This document shows positions 10,208 through 19,407 of a DNA stretch of 64,000 nucleotides, one piece after another. How positions within the stretch are numbered: the first letter of the stretch is position 1; each line of letters opens with the position of its first letter. The translations under genes were made by a program, and so were the position numbers. The stretch comes from Variovorax sp. dw_308. GTDB taxonomy: Bacteria; Pseudomonadota; Gammaproteobacteria; Burkholderiales; Burkholderiaceae_C. The notes beneath the pieces are model-generated. The model had not been told where the DNA came from. It ran no database searches and was given only the letters and a program-made list of their open reading frames with translations. The DNA lies in contig NZ_JAATOM010000004.1 of assembly GCF_019207085.1 (NCBI RefSeq), forward strand, positions 310,001 through 374,000. The letters run 5' to 3'.

Positions 10208-10900
10208 ATGACGCAGCCCACGACCAGACTCCACCTCCCGCTCAAGTTCCTCGAACGCCCGGCCCGAGACGACGTTCGCGAACCCTGGCTGCTGGTGCTG
10301 CTGCACGGCGTCGGCAGCAACGAGGGCGATCTGTTCGGACTGGCGCCGATGATGCCGACGCGCTTCCATGTGCTCAGCCTGCGCGCACCCAATGTGCTGG
10401 CGCCGGATGCCTATGCCTGGTTCCAGTTCCATGTCGCAGCCGATGGGCGCCGCACCACCGACAAGGTGCAGGAGCGCGAAAGCCGCTTCCTCGTCGGCGA
10501 GCTGGCCGCGACAGCGTGCGAGCAGCTTGGCATCCCGCCCGGGCGCACGGTGGTGGGCGGTTTCAGCCAGGGCGGGATCATGTCGCTGTCCTTGCTGCTG
10601 ACCCAGCCAGCCAGACTGCGTGCCGCGATGGTGTGGCACAGCCGCCTGCTGCCCGAGGTGCAGCCCGACCTGGCGCCCGCCGAGGCGCTTGCCGGCAAGG
10701 CGCTGTGGATCAGCCACGGCGCCGCCGACAATGTGATTCCGCCGGCGGCAGCGCAGCATGCTCGCGAGTTTGTTGCGTCTTTGCCGGTCGCACTGTCCGG
10801 CGCCGACTTCCCAGGTGGCCACGAGATCCGGCCGGCGGAACTGGAACAGTCCGTGGCCTGGCTGGCAGGCCTCGCCGCGCAGGAAGGTCCGCCGGCCTAG
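10208..10900 (+). CDS. Alpha/beta hydrolase, carboxylesterase/phospholipase (YpfH-like) family
   Basis: 230 residues without a signal peptide. The nucleophile motif is VVGGFSQGGIMS (Ser near 120), the oxyanion loop LLVLLHGVGSNEGDL, and the charge relay Asp and His are in SHGAADNVIPP and FPGGHEI. These are hallmarks of the bacterial carboxylesterase/lysophospholipase family. It starts one base after the DUF1501 stop and ends in a four-base overlap with the convergent flavin reductase gene. The natural ester is unknown. Confidence 0.85.
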   Translation: MTQPTTRLHLPLKFLERPARDDVREPWLLVLLHGVGSNEGDLFGLAPMMPTRFHVLSLRAPNVLAPDAYAWFQFHVAADGRRTTDKVQERESRFLVGELAATACEQLGIPPGRTVVGGFSQGGIMSLSLLLTQPARLRAAMVWHSRLLPEVQPDLAPAEALAGKALWISHGAADNVIPPAAAQHAREFVASLPVALSGADFPGGHEIRPAELEQSVAWLAGLAAQEGPPA

Positions 10901-11526
10901 ATCTCGTCGATCGACGTGCTGCGCGTCGCCCCCTGCGCGGCGAGCGAATAACGCTCGCGCGTCTTCACGTAGAAGCTCGCGCCGAAGCGGCCGATGGGGT
11001 AGTAGTTCTGCAACCGCACTCGCCAGGTCTCGGTGTCGATCAGCTCGTCGCGCGCATGCATCCAGCGCACCTGGCCGATGAAGATCTGGCGGCTGGTGGT
11101 TTCCAGTTTCTCCCACAGCGTGCATTCGAAGGCGACGGGGGCTTCCGCGATGCGCGGCGGCTTGACGGCATTGCTGGGCAGGGCGGTGAAGCCGACCACG
11201 TCGAGTTCGCTCACATGCGGCGGATGGCGGTCGCCGCAGCGGTGCATCTGCTCGGCGGTGTCTTCGTCGGGCAGGTGCACCACGAACTCGCCGGTGCGAA
11301 CGATGTTGGCGGCCGTGTCCTTCAGCACGCCGTCCTGCAGTCGGTTGACGCTGATCATGACGATGGGAGGCTCTTCGCCGAGCATGTTGAACATGCTGAA
11401 GGGCGCGGCGTTGACCACGCCATCGGGTCCGAGCGTAGTGACCAGCGCGATCGGGCGTGGCACGATCAGGCTTGCCATCAGTTTGTAGCGTTGGTGCTCG
11501 GTAAGTGCGGCGAAATCGATGTCCAT
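10897..11526 (-). CDS. Flavin reductase-like domain protein (FMN-binding split barrel)
   Basis: 209 residues. The split-barrel FMN fold is shown by MASLIVPRPIALVTTLGPDG, VVNAAPFSMFNMLGEEPPIVMISV and the conserved PSNAVKPPRIAEAPVAFEC. Proteins of this kind reduce flavin or act as FMN oxidoreductases. This one is closest to the stand-alone group rather than to two-component monooxygenase reductases. It is convergent with the hydrolase gene and divergent from the DUF3014 gene. No partner monooxygenase is adjacent. Confidence 0.85.
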   Translation of the reverse strand: MDIDFAALTEHQRYKLMASLIVPRPIALVTTLGPDGVVNAAPFSMFNMLGEEPPIVMISVNRLQDGVLKDTAANIVRTGEFVVHLPDEDTAEQMHRCGDRHPPHVSELDVVGFTALPSNAVKPPRIAEAPVAFECTLWEKLETTSRQIFIGQVRWMHARDELIDTETWRVRLQNYYPIGRFGASFYVKTRERYSLAAQGATRSTSIDEI

Positions 11527-11629
11527 GGGGGATGAAAGTGCGGGGTTGGCTCACAGTACGTTACCCCGAAAGCTGTATCACGGGTTTCCAATGAGCGATG
11601 TATTCAAGGTGCAACAAGGAGAGAAGTCG

Positions 11630-12520
11630 ATGCCCGAATGGGACACAGCAGATTTCAGGCCAGTCCAGCGTGAATCGCCGGCCTCTCGCATCATCGTGGG
11701 GGTGCTGATCGCGGCGGCGATCGGAGCCGGTGGCTGGTGGTGGTACAGCACGCAGCGGCAGCAGCAGCCCGCCCCGGTGGCCGCGACGCCGGCCGTCACC
11801 GCGGCGCCGGTGGAGGATGAGCCCGCGCAGCCTCCCGCGCAGGTGGCGACGGGCCCCCTGTTCCCGATCGAGCCGCAGCCCGCCGAGGCGGCGCCGCCGG
11901 CCGACCCCGACGCGCAGATGACCCAGTTGCTGAACGCGTTGCTCGGCCAGCAGGCGGTGTCGTCGTTCCTGCAGGTCGACGGTTTCACGCGGCGGGTGGT
12001 CGCCACGGTCGACAACCTGACGCGCGAGCAGGCCACCACGCGCATGTGGCCGGTGCAACCGACGCCGCAGCGCTTCTCGGTCGCGGGTGAGGGCGGATCG
12101 CAGCACATCGCGGCGGACAATGCGAAGCGCTATGCCCCCTTCGTGGCATTTGCCGAGACGCTCGATACTCGCAAGGCCGTGGCGCTGTACGTCAAGCTCT
12201 ACCCGCGCTTCCAGCAGGCCTATGAGGAACTGGGCTATCCGAAGGGCTATTTCAACGACCGGCTGGTCGCGGTGCTCGACCATCTGCTGCAGGCGCCGGA
12301 ACCCGCTGCGCCGCCGCAGGTGAAGCTCACGGAAGTGAAGGGCGAGTACCCGTCCGCACAGCCCTGGACGCGCTACGAGTTCGCGGATCCGCAGCTCGAA
12401 TCGCTGTCGGCGGGGCAGAAGATGATGGTCCGCATGGGGGCTGCCAACGAGAAGCGGCTGAAGGCGAAGCTGGCGGAGTTCCGCAAGCGCGTGGCGGCGG
12501 GCGTCGTGCCGAAGGGTTGA
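11630..12520 (+). CDS. DUF3014 domain membrane-anchored protein
   Basis: About 296 residues. A single membrane helix, ASRIIVGVLIAAAIGAGGWWW, lies near residues 18-38. It is followed by a Pro/Ala/Gln-rich linker and then the DUF3014 domain with SSFLQVDGFTRRVVATVDNL, a Tyr-rich region YVKLYPRFQQAYEELGYP and PWTRYEFADPQLESLSAGQK. The topology suggests a periplasmic domain held by an N-terminal anchor. AAGGAGAG six bases before the ATG supports this start over ATG at 11591. Function is unknown. Its stop codon lies inside a short tandem repeat. Confidence 0.82.
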   Translation: MPEWDTADFRPVQRESPASRIIVGVLIAAAIGAGGWWWYSTQRQQQPAPVAATPAVTAAPVEDEPAQPPAQVATGPLFPIEPQPAEAAPPADPDAQMTQLLNALLGQQAVSSFLQVDGFTRRVVATVDNLTREQATTRMWPVQPTPQRFSVAGEGGSQHIAADNAKRYAPFVAFAETLDTRKAVALYVKLYPRFQQAYEELGYPKGYFNDRLVAVLDHLLQAPEPAAPPQVKLTEVKGEYPSAQPWTRYEFADPQLESLSAGQKMMVRMGAANEKRLKAKLAEFRKRVAAGVVPKG

Positions 12521-12534
12521 AGGGTTGAAGGGTT
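12511..12534 (+). repeat. Three tandem copies of an 8-bp unit across a stop codon
   Basis: GAAGGGTT occurs three times back to back. The first copy contributes the last codons and part of the TGA stop of the DUF3014 gene. Because eight is not a multiple of three, the repeat can grow or shrink without changing the encoded protein, since the stop is in the first copy. Confidence 0.8.
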
Positions 12535-12579
12535 GAGGGGGCCGTGGGCATGGCCGCGGGCATCCAGACCCGTCGCAAG

Positions 12580-13176
12580 TCACTTTCGGGGCGACTTGGC
12601 CCTTGACGGCTTCTTCTCCTCTGGCGTGACGAAGCCGATGGGCCGCTTGGGTGGGTCGGGCGGCATCGTGAGTTCGCGCAGCACGTCGAAAATCTGCCGA
12701 AGTTGAGTGCGGGTGTTCTCGGCGAAGTTGTCGTGGCGCATTTCGAGCCGCTCCGCTTTCTCTTCAAGATCGGTCAGGCGCTTGGCCAGGTCCGAATGCA
12801 GCGCGTTGGCTTGGCGCAATTGGACGAAGACGCGCACGACGTAGATGCCCATTTCCACGGCCTGCGGCGAAGCCAGCACATTGGCGGCCTGGATGGCCCC
12901 GTGCTCGGTGAAGGCGTAGGGCAGTGTTCTGGAGAATTTGAGCTTGGCGAGGTGGTCACAGTTTGAGACCACCTCGGCTTTCTCGGCCGCCGTGAGCTGG
13001 AACATGAAGTCGGATGGAAAGCGCGTGGGGTTCCGCTTCACTGCCTGGTTCAGCGCCTTTGTCGGCACCCCGTAAAGCTCCGCCAGATCCGCATCGATCA
13101 TGACCTTGATGCCGCGAAGGATCTGGATGCGCCCCTCGATGCGTGGCAGTAGCGCGTTGCTGGTTGTTGTCGTCAT
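12580..13176 (-). CDS. ORF6N domain (phage-type KilA-N relative) DNA-binding protein
   Basis: 198 residues. The ORF6N domain fills the first half: IEGRIQILRGIKVMIDADLA, AELYGVPTKALNQAVKRN, RFPSDFMFQLT and AFTEHGAIQAANVLAS. The second half is a predicted coiled coil (LAKRLTDLEEKAERLEMRHD) with a basic Pro/Lys tail. ORF6N proteins are common in phages and mobile DNA and are thought to bind DNA. No other phage gene is near, so it looks like a lone acquisition. It lies downstream of gcvP on the same strand after about 116 bases. Confidence 0.85.
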   Translation of the reverse strand: MTTTTSNALLPRIEGRIQILRGIKVMIDADLAELYGVPTKALNQAVKRNPTRFPSDFMFQLTAAEKAEVVSNCDHLAKLKFSRTLPYAFTEHGAIQAANVLASPQAVEMGIYVVRVFVQLRQANALHSDLAKRLTDLEEKAERLEMRHDNFAENTRTQLRQIFDVLRELTMPPDPPKRPIGFVTPEEKKPSRAKSPRK

Positions 13177-13292
13177 ATCTCTCCCTCCCCTTCCTCAAGA
13201 GTCGCCTGCCGGCTCCAGCTCCGAGATTCTTCCGATAGACCGTGATCCCCGGCTTGTCCGCGAGCCTTCCGCGTGCGACCCCGGCGAGGCTC

Positions 13293-16190
13293 CTACGCTT
13301 CCTCGTACTCGCCCACCGGCACGCAGCTGCAGAACAGGTTGCGGTCGCCGTACACGTTGTCGACGCGGCCGACCGGCGACCAATACTTGTTCTGCTTGAG
13401 CGCCGCCAGCGGGAAGGCACCGAGTTCGCGCGAATAGGGGTGGGCCCATTCAGCCGACATCAGGCTCGCGGCCGTGTGCGGCGCGTGCTTGAGCGGGTTG
13501 TCGTCCTTCGGCCAGACGCCTTCCTCGATGCGGCGGATCTCGCCTCGGATCGCGATCATCGCGTCGACGAAGCGGTCCAGCTCGGCCAGCGGCTCGCTCT
13601 CGGTCGGCTCGACCATCAGCGTGCCCGGCACCGGGAAACTCAGCGTCGGCGCGTGGAAGCCGTAGTCGATCAGGCGCTTGGCAACGTCTTCGGCGGTGAC
13701 GCCGCTGGTGTCCTTGAGCGGTCGCAGGTCCAGGATGCATTCGTGCGCGACATGGCCGTTGGGGCTGGCGTAGAGCGTGGGGTAGTGGTCCTTCAAGCGG
13801 GAGCTGATGTAGTTGGCGCTGAGGATCGCGACCTCCGTCGCGGCCTTCAGGCCTTCGGCGCCCATCATGCGGCAGTACATCCAGCTGATCGGCAACACGG
13901 CCGCGTTGCCCAGTGGCGCGGCGGATACCGCGCCGGGGCCTTGCGATGCGATGCCTGCGGTCGCATGGCCCGGTAGGAAGGGCACCAGATCCTCCACCAC
14001 GCACACCGGGCCCACGCCCGGTCCGCCGCCGCCGTGCGGAATGCAGAAGGTCTTGTGCAGGTTCAGGTGGCTCACGTCGCCGCCGAATTCGCCCGGCGCA
14101 GCCACGCCGACCAGCGCGTTCATGTTGGCGCCATCGACATACACGCGCCCGCCGTGCGAATGCACGAGTTCGCACAGCGCCTTCACGCCGGTTTCGAACA
14201 CGCCGTGCGTGCTGGGGTAGGTGATCATCACGGCGGCCAGGTTGGCGCTGTGCTTCTCGCACGCGCGCTTGAGGTCGTCGAGGTCGACGTTGCCCTGGGC
14301 GTCGCAGGCCGTCACGACGACCTGCATGCCGACCATCTGTGCGCTGGCCGGATTGGTGCCATGGGCCGATGACGGAATCAGGCAGATGTTGCGATGCGCT
14401 TCGCCGCGCGATGCATGGAAGGCCTTGATGGCCAGCAGGCCGGCATATTCGCCCTGCGAGCCGGCATTGGGTTGCAGGCTGATGCCGGCATAGCCGGTGG
14501 CTTCGCAGAGCCAGTCGCGCAGTTGCTGGTCCAGCTCGGCATAGCCTTGGCGCTGCTCAGCCGGCGCGAACGGGTGGATGTTCGCGAACTCTGGCCAGGT
14601 GATCGGGATCATCTCGCTCGTGGCATTGAGCTTCATCGTGCAGCTGCCCAGCGGGATCATGCTGCGGTCGAGCGCGAGGTCCTTGTCGCTCAGGCTGCGG
14701 ATGTAGCGCAGCATGCCGGTCTCGCTCTTGTGCGTGTTGAACACCGGGTGCGTGAGGAAGTCGCTGGTGCGGCGCAGCTCCTCGGGGATGCGCGGCGCGA
14801 CGCCTTCGGCCAGCAATTCGAAATGCGGCAGGTGCGCGTCCTTCGGCGCGAAGAGCGCCCACAGGTCTTCGACGTCGGCATAGGTGCTGGTCTCGTCGAG
14901 GGACAGGCCGACGTGGCCCTGCAGCCGGCAGCGCAGGTTGATGTTGGCGGCAGTGGCGCGGTCGAGGATGGCCTGGGTGTCGTCGCCGGTCTGGATGGTC
15001 AGCGAATCGAAGGCGGTGGCGTTGGCCACGACGCGGCCCATCTCCTCGAGGCCCTCGGCGAGCACCGCGGTCAACGCAGCCACGCGCTGCGCGATGCGGA
15101 TGAGGCCCTGGGGACCGTGGTAGACCGCGTACATGCTCGCGATCACGGCCGGCAACACCTGCGCGGTGCAGATGTTCGACGTGGCCTTCTCACGGCGGAT
15201 GTGTTGTTCGCGCGTCTGCAGCGCGAGGCGGTAGGCGGGCGCGCCATGCACATCGACGCTGACGCCGACCAGCCGGCCCGGCAGCGAGCGCTTGAATTCG
15301 TCGCGGCAGGCCAGGTAGGCCGCGTGTGGGCCGCCGTTGCACATCGGCATGCCGAAGCGCTGCGTGGTGCCGCAGACGATGTCCGCGTCCCATTCGCCGG
15401 GGGGCGCGAGCAGCGTCAGCGCGAGCAGGTCGGCCGCGACGCACAGCGCGGCATTGTTGGCATGCGCGTGGCCGGCCAGCGGGCGCAGGTCATGCACCTG
15501 GCCGGTGGTGCCGGGATATTGCGCCAGCACACCGAAGAAGTCGCCGCTCGCCATCAGGTGCGGCAGGGTTTCGGTCGCGGTGCTGATCTTGATCTCGATG
15601 CCCAGCGGCGCGGCGCGCGTCCTGATGACCTCGATGGTCTGCGGATGGCAGTCACCCGCCACCAGGAACACGTTGCTCTTGCTCCTGACGCTGCGCTTGG
15701 CCAGCGTCATGGCCTCGGCCGCGGCGGTGGCTTCGTCGAGCATCGACGCATTGGCGATGGCCATGCCGGTGAGGTCGCAGACCATGGTCTGGAAGTTCAG
15801 CAGCGCTTCCATGCGACCCTGCGAGATTTCGGCCTGGTAGGGCGTATAGGCGGTGTACCAGGCCGGGTTCTCGAGGATGTTGCGCAGGATCACGCCCGGC
15901 GTGTGCGTGCCGTAGTAGCCCTGCCCGATGAAGTTGCGTGCGACCTTGTTCTTCGACGCCATGGCCTTGAGTTCGGCCAGCGCGGCGGCCTCGGTGATGG
16001 CGGGCGGCAGGTCCATCGGCGCCGAGCGGCGGATGGCCGGCGGCACGATGCCGTCGATCAATTCCTCGCGCGTGGCATGGCCGATGACGGGCAGCATGCG
16101 CGCCTCGTCGGCGGCTTCGATGCCGATGTGGCGCGCGACGAACTCTTCGGCGTTCTCGAGTTGGCGCAGGGAGGGCAGGGCGTTGGGCAT
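13293..16190 (-). CDS. gcvP: Glycine dehydrogenase (decarboxylating), P-protein
   Basis: 965 residues, the normal length for a fused single-chain P-protein. The start [20 protein letters not shown] leads into [17 protein letters not shown]. The pyridoxal-phosphate lysine lies in [16 protein letters not shown], preceded by [12 protein letters not shown]. Together with GcvH and GcvT it decarboxylates glycine and passes the aminomethyl group to lipoyl-H-protein. It is the last gene of the riboswitch-led gcvT-gcvH-gcvP operon. The 203-base gap from gcvH contains a long inverted repeat. Confidence 0.97.
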   Translation of the reverse strand: MPNALPSLRQLENAEEFVARHIGIEAADEARMLPVIGHATREELIDGIVPPAIRRSAPMDLPPAITEAAALAELKAMASKNKVARNFIGQGYYGTHTPGVILRNILENPAWYTAYTPYQAEISQGRMEALLNFQTMVCDLTGMAIANASMLDEATAAAEAMTLAKRSVRSKSNVFLVAGDCHPQTIEVIRTRAAPLGIEIKISTATETLPHLMASGDFFGVLAQYPGTTGQVHDLRPLAGHAHANNAALCVAADLLALTLLAPPGEWDADIVCGTTQRFGMPMCNGGPHAAYLACRDEFKRSLPGRLVGVSVDVHGAPAYRLALQTREQHIRREKATSNICTAQVLPAVIASMYAVYHGPQGLIRIAQRVAALTAVLAEGLEEMGRVVANATAFDSLTIQTGDDTQAILDRATAANINLRCRLQGHVGLSLDETSTYADVEDLWALFAPKDAHLPHFELLAEGVAPRIPEELRRTSDFLTHPVFNTHKSETGMLRYIRSLSDKDLALDRSMIPLGSCTMKLNATSEMIPITWPEFANIHPFAPAEQRQGYAELDQQLRDWLCEATGYAGISLQPNAGSQGEYAGLLAIKAFHASRGEAHRNICLIPSSAHGTNPASAQMVGMQVVVTACDAQGNVDLDDLKRACEKHSANLAAVMITYPSTHGVFETGVKALCELVHSHGGRVYVDGANMNALVGVAAPGEFGGDVSHLNLHKTFCIPHGGGGPGVGPVCVVEDLVPFLPGHATAGIASQGPGAVSAAPLGNAAVLPISWMYCRMMGAEGLKAATEVAILSANYISSRLKDHYPTLYASPNGHVAHECILDLRPLKDTSGVTAEDVAKRLIDYGFHAPTLSFPVPGTLMVEPTESEPLAELDRFVDAMIAIRGEIRRIEEGVWPKDDNPLKHAPHTAASLMSAEWAHPYSRELGAFPLAALKQNKYWSPVGRVDNVYGDRNLFCSCVPVGEYEEA

Positions 16191-16233
16191 TGGCGTGTTC
16201 TTGTCAGAGGGCGGGGGAATGCGGGAACGGGAA

Positions 16234-16341
16234 CCGAACGCAGAGGTCGCGAAGGTTTCGCAGAAGTCGCAAAAGGACTTCCAGGAAAATCTCTGTCTTC
16301 TTTTGCGACCTTTGCGAAACCTTTGCGACTTCTGCGTTCGG
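16234..16341. repeat. 42-bp imperfect inverted repeat between gcvH and gcvP
   Basis: The arms at 16234-16275 and 16300-16341 are inverted copies matching at 38 of 42 positions, with a 24-base loop. Each arm contains internally repeated GCAGAAGTCGC/GCAAAGGTCGC blocks around a GGTTTCGC core. An RNA copy would form a long hairpin in the gcvH-gcvP spacer. It resembles a dispersed palindromic element, though only this copy is in the window. Confidence 0.8.
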
Positions 16342-16393
16342 CTGTCCGCGTTGGGTCTTTCGCGTCCGGCCGTCCGCATTCAGCCGCGGTAGA

Positions 16394-16768
16394 TCAAGCC
16401 TCCGCCGCAAACTTGTCGTAGGCGGTCGAATCCATAAGCGCATCCAGCTGCAAGGGATCGCTCAGCTTGACCTTGAAGAACCAGCCGGCCGCGAGCGGAT
16501 CGGTGTTGGCGAGCGACGGGTCGGCGCGCAGGGCTTCGTTGACTTCGGTGATCTCGCCCGACACGGGCATGAACACGTCGGCCGCGGCCTTGACCGACTC
16601 GACCACGCCGGCCACTTCGCCTTGCGCAAAGGTCTTGCCAACTTCGGGCAGGTCGACGAACACCACGTCGCCGAGCGCGTCCTGCGCGTGCACGGTGATG
16701 CCGACGGTGACGGCATCGCCGCCGGTGGATTGGACCCACTCATGGTCCTGGGTGTACTTGACGGTCAT
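16394..16768 (-). CDS. gcvH: Glycine cleavage system H protein
   Basis: 124 residues. The lipoyl-lysine segment is VVESVKAAADVFMPVSG (Lys near 64), with the N-terminal YTQDHEWVQ and the C-terminal GWFFKVKLSDP typical of H proteins. It shuttles the aminomethyl group between P and T proteins and gives electrons to dihydrolipoamide dehydrogenase. It sits 42 bases after gcvT and upstream of gcvP in the same operon. Confidence 0.97.
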   Translation of the reverse strand: MTVKYTQDHEWVQSTGGDAVTVGITVHAQDALGDVVFVDLPEVGKTFAQGEVAGVVESVKAAADVFMPVSGEITEVNEALRADPSLANTDPLAAGWFFKVKLSDPLQLDALMDSTAYDKFAAEA

Positions 16769-16810
16769 GAAGAAAGCTCCTGGAAAAAAATCTGGCGAAC
16801 CTTGGGGAAA

Positions 16811-17980
16811 TCAGCCGCGGAAATAGCGCGTCGGCACGAAGGGCATGGTGGTCACTTCCATCGGCACGGGCTTGCCGCGCACGATGGCCTGGATGCGGGT
16901 GCCGGGCTCGGAAAAGGCCGTGGCCACGTAGGCCATGGCGATCGGACGGTCGGCCGTCGGGCCGAGCAGGCCGCTGGTCACCTTGCCGATGAGATGGCCT
17001 TCGAAGGATTGCAGCTCGGTGCCGTCGCGCACCGGTACGCGCTCCAGCGCCACCAGGCCGACGCGCTTGCGCGTGAGCGTCTTCTGGTCGACGTGGCCGG
17101 CCAGGTCGCTGGCCACGGCCAACTGCGCGAGGATCTTCTCTGCTCCCGGAAAGCCGCCTTCGCGCGTGCCCCCGGCGCGGCGCACCTTCTGCATCGCCCA
17201 GTTGAGCGAGGCCTCGACCGGCGTGGTGGTGGTGTCGATGTCATTCCCGTAGAGGCACAGGCCGGCTTCGAGGCGCAGCGAATTGCGGGCGCCGAGGCCG
17301 ATGGGCTTGACCTCGGGTTGCGCCAGCAACAGGCGGGCGAGTGCGTCGGCGTCGCTTGCGGCCACCGAGATCTCGAAGCCGTCTTCCCCGGTGTAGCCGC
17401 TGCGCGTCACGAAAGCCGGGATCGAGCCGATCTGCACGGCGCCGCCGGTCATGAAGACGTAGCGCTCGACACCCGGCGACAGCCGCGCCAGCGTGGCGGC
17501 GGCCTGCGGGCCTTGCAGCGCGAGCAGCGCGTGGTCGGGCAGCGGCTGCACCGAGCAGCGCCCGCCGATCCTTGCCGTGATGTGCGCGATGTCGGCTGCC
17601 TTGCAGGCCCCGTTCACGATCACGAAGAGCGAGTCCTTGCCCTCGTTGAAGAACATCAGGTCGTCGAGGATCCCGCCGTTGTCGTCCAGCAGCAGGCCGT
17701 AGCGCTGCTTTCCCGGCGCGAGACCGATCACGTCGACCGGCATCAGCGTCTCGAAGGCTGCCGCCGCATCCGGGCCGACGAGGCGCAACTGCCCCATGTG
17801 CGAGATGTCGAAGAGGCCGGCGGCTTCGCGCGTGTGCTTGTGCTCGGCCATCAGGCCGGCCGGGTATTGCACCGGCATCGAGTAGCCCGCGAAGGGCACC
17901 ATGCGCCCGCCAAGTTCGACGTGGAGGTCGTTCAGGGGGGTCTTGAGGAGTTCAGCGGCGGTGTCGGATGGAGTGGCCAT
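16811..17980 (-). CDS. gcvT: Aminomethyltransferase, glycine cleavage T protein
   Basis: 389 residues. The folate-binding GcvT fold is evident from ELGGRMVPFAGYSMPVQYP, GLFDISHMGQLRLVG, TRSGYTGEDGFEI, and the C-terminal barrel ending near VPMEVTTMPFVPTRY. It moves the methylene group to tetrahydrofolate and releases ammonia. It is the first gene of the gcv operon. The ATG at 17980 starts about 54 bases after a two-aptamer glycine riboswitch, so expression is expected to rise with glycine. Confidence 0.97.
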   Translation of the reverse strand: MATPSDTAAELLKTPLNDLHVELGGRMVPFAGYSMPVQYPAGLMAEHKHTREAAGLFDISHMGQLRLVGPDAAAAFETLMPVDVIGLAPGKQRYGLLLDDNGGILDDLMFFNEGKDSLFVIVNGACKAADIAHITARIGGRCSVQPLPDHALLALQGPQAAATLARLSPGVERYVFMTGGAVQIGSIPAFVTRSGYTGEDGFEISVAASDADALARLLLAQPEVKPIGLGARNSLRLEAGLCLYGNDIDTTTTPVEASLNWAMQKVRRAGGTREGGFPGAEKILAQLAVASDLAGHVDQKTLTRKRVGLVALERVPVRDGTELQSFEGHLIGKVTSGLLGPTADRPIAMAYVATAFSEPGTRIQAIVRGKPVPMEVTTMPFVPTRYFRG

Positions 17981-18033
17981 GAGGCTTGGTTCCGGTGGGG
18001 CAGTCGAGTTCCATGGCAAATGCCACGGGCCAC

Positions 18034-18238
18034 TCCTGCTGTCCGCTTTACCTGAGAGATTCGCCCCACGATCGGGGTTTGCTCCTTCGGTGGACCGCCT
18101 GGTTGCGCGGCCTCTCTCCAGCAAGAAAACGCCCGTTGGAGCGGGCGCCTTGTCAGTCCTTTTGCCTGAGCGTTCGGACCCTTGCTTTCGGGGGGCCTGC
18201 GCCTTCGGCGGCCCCGCTTCCGGGGCGCTCTCCTGACC
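18034..18238 (-). promoter_or_regulatory. Tandem glycine riboswitch upstream of gcvT
   Basis: On the minus strand the leader carries two glycine aptamers in series. The first (18238 down to about 18152) has GGAGAGCGCC, GCCGAAGGCGC and CTCAGGCAAAAGGAC. The second (about 18124 down to 18034) has GGAGAGAGGCC, CACCGAAGGAGCAAAC and CTCAGGTAAAGCGGAC. These are the conserved core elements of glycine riboswitches, and the position just before gcvT fits. A short linker with a GC-rich stem joins the two. The expected effect is activation of the glycine cleavage operon when glycine is plentiful. Confidence 0.95.
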
Positions 18239-18253
18239 GGCGGAATTCTACTG

Positions 18254-19264
18254 TCAGGCCGCCACGGGCAGGATCACCGCGTCGGGATTTTCACGAACGT
18301 AGTCGCGCAGGATGGCGTCGATGCTCTCGTCGGCGTACAGGCCCAGGTCGCGTGCACGCACCCATTCGAAGCGGCCCGGCCAGCCGCTGATGATCTCGGT
18401 GATGGTGCGGTCTGGCCGCATGTCCAGCAGGTCGGTGGCGGTGGCGCCGCCGATGCGGTACAGCGCCTGGACCATCTCGTCGATGCTGACGCACAAGGAT
18501 GGGAGGTTGACGGCGGTGCGCTGCCCCCATTTGGCGTGTGGCGCGGTCGCGGCGCAGATCAGCCCCTCGATGGTGCGTGCGGGCGACGAGAGCGCAACCA
18601 TCGTTTCCGGCGGCACGGGGCAGCGCGAGGGCAGCCCGGCCAGCGGCTCGCGGAACATGCCGCTGAGAAAGCCGGACGCGGCGCCGTTGGGTTCGCCCGG
18701 CCGCACCGCCACGGTCATGAGGCGCACGCTGCGCGCGTGGATGTAGCCCTTGCGCCCGTAGTCGGCCACGAGCTGCTCGCCAATGAACTTCTGCGTGCCG
18801 TAGCTGGTCTGCGGCGTGGGCAGCGTGTCGTCCTCGATCACATGGGGCAGGGGCGCGCCGTACACGGCCAGGGAACTCGCGTACACGAGCAGCGGCCGCG
18901 TGTGCTGGGCCCGGCAGGCCTCCAGCAGGGCATAGGTCGCCAGGAAATTGCTGCGCATGCCGAGTTCGAAGTCGGCCTCGGACTCGCCGCTCACGGCGGC
19001 GGCCAGGTGGAACACCACCGCCGTCTCCGGCGGAAGGGCGCGCTGCGGACTGTCCGGGGCCAGCAGCTCGCACAGGTCGCCGACGATCACGTTCACCCGG
19101 GGATGGCTCGCCAGGTCGTCCGGTGGCTGCACCCGGTCGACCAGCGTGAGCGTGCCGAGGCGATGCTCCTTGCCGCCGCCGACGCCAAGGGAGCCCCTGG
19201 CCAGCAGCTTGCGCGCCAGTCGCGCCCCGAGGAAGCCCGCGCCGCCGGTGATCACGATTTGCAT
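18254..19264 (-). CDS. denD: NAD-dependent epimerase/dehydratase, probable D-erythronate dehydrogenase
   Basis: 336-residue extended SDR. The nucleotide-binding motif GGAGFLG is at the very N-terminus. VGDLCELL follows, then VVFHLAAAVSGESEADFELG, and the active site is Ser in YASSLAVYG and Tyr-x3-Lys in TSYGTQKFIGE. The N-terminus, the SGESEADF stretch and the C-terminal SIDEMVQALYRI region fit DenD, which oxidises D-erythronate to the 2-keto form. The usual partners DenHI or OtnC are not adjacent, so the substrate remains an inference. The gene has its own upstream region and faces the riboswitch leader of gcvT. Confidence 0.7.
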   Translation of the reverse strand: MQIVITGGAGFLGARLARKLLARGSLGVGGGKEHRLGTLTLVDRVQPPDDLASHPRVNVIVGDLCELLAPDSPQRALPPETAVVFHLAAAVSGESEADFELGMRSNFLATYALLEACRAQHTRPLLVYASSLAVYGAPLPHVIEDDTLPTPQTSYGTQKFIGEQLVADYGRKGYIHARSVRLMTVAVRPGEPNGAASGFLSGMFREPLAGLPSRCPVPPETMVALSSPARTIEGLICAATAPHAKWGQRTAVNLPSLCVSIDEMVQALYRIGGATATDLLDMRPDRTITEIISGWPGRFEWVRARDLGLYADESIDAILRDYVRENPDAVILPVAA

Positions 19265-19407
19265 CGGTAGTTCTCCTGTCCTGCCAGCTTAAAACGATGT
19301 CATAGCGCATCGCCTCCCTTCTGTGAAGCAGGAAACACGCCGATACAAAATGTAAACAAAAAACGCGCCGTGCGGGCGCGTTCTGGCGGGAGAGCGAGGG
19401 GTAGCTA

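Noticed and set aside
12580..13292. Prophage or genomic island suggested by the ORF6N gene
   Set aside because: No integrase, attachment repeats, structural phage genes or tRNA is near.
13177..13292. Possible small gene between the ORF6N and gcvP genes
   Set aside because: Short open readings here have no ribosome site and no conserved features.
14394..16421. Long plus-strand open frame opposite gcvP
   Set aside because: It is the antisense of a firmly identified P-protein and has no family features.
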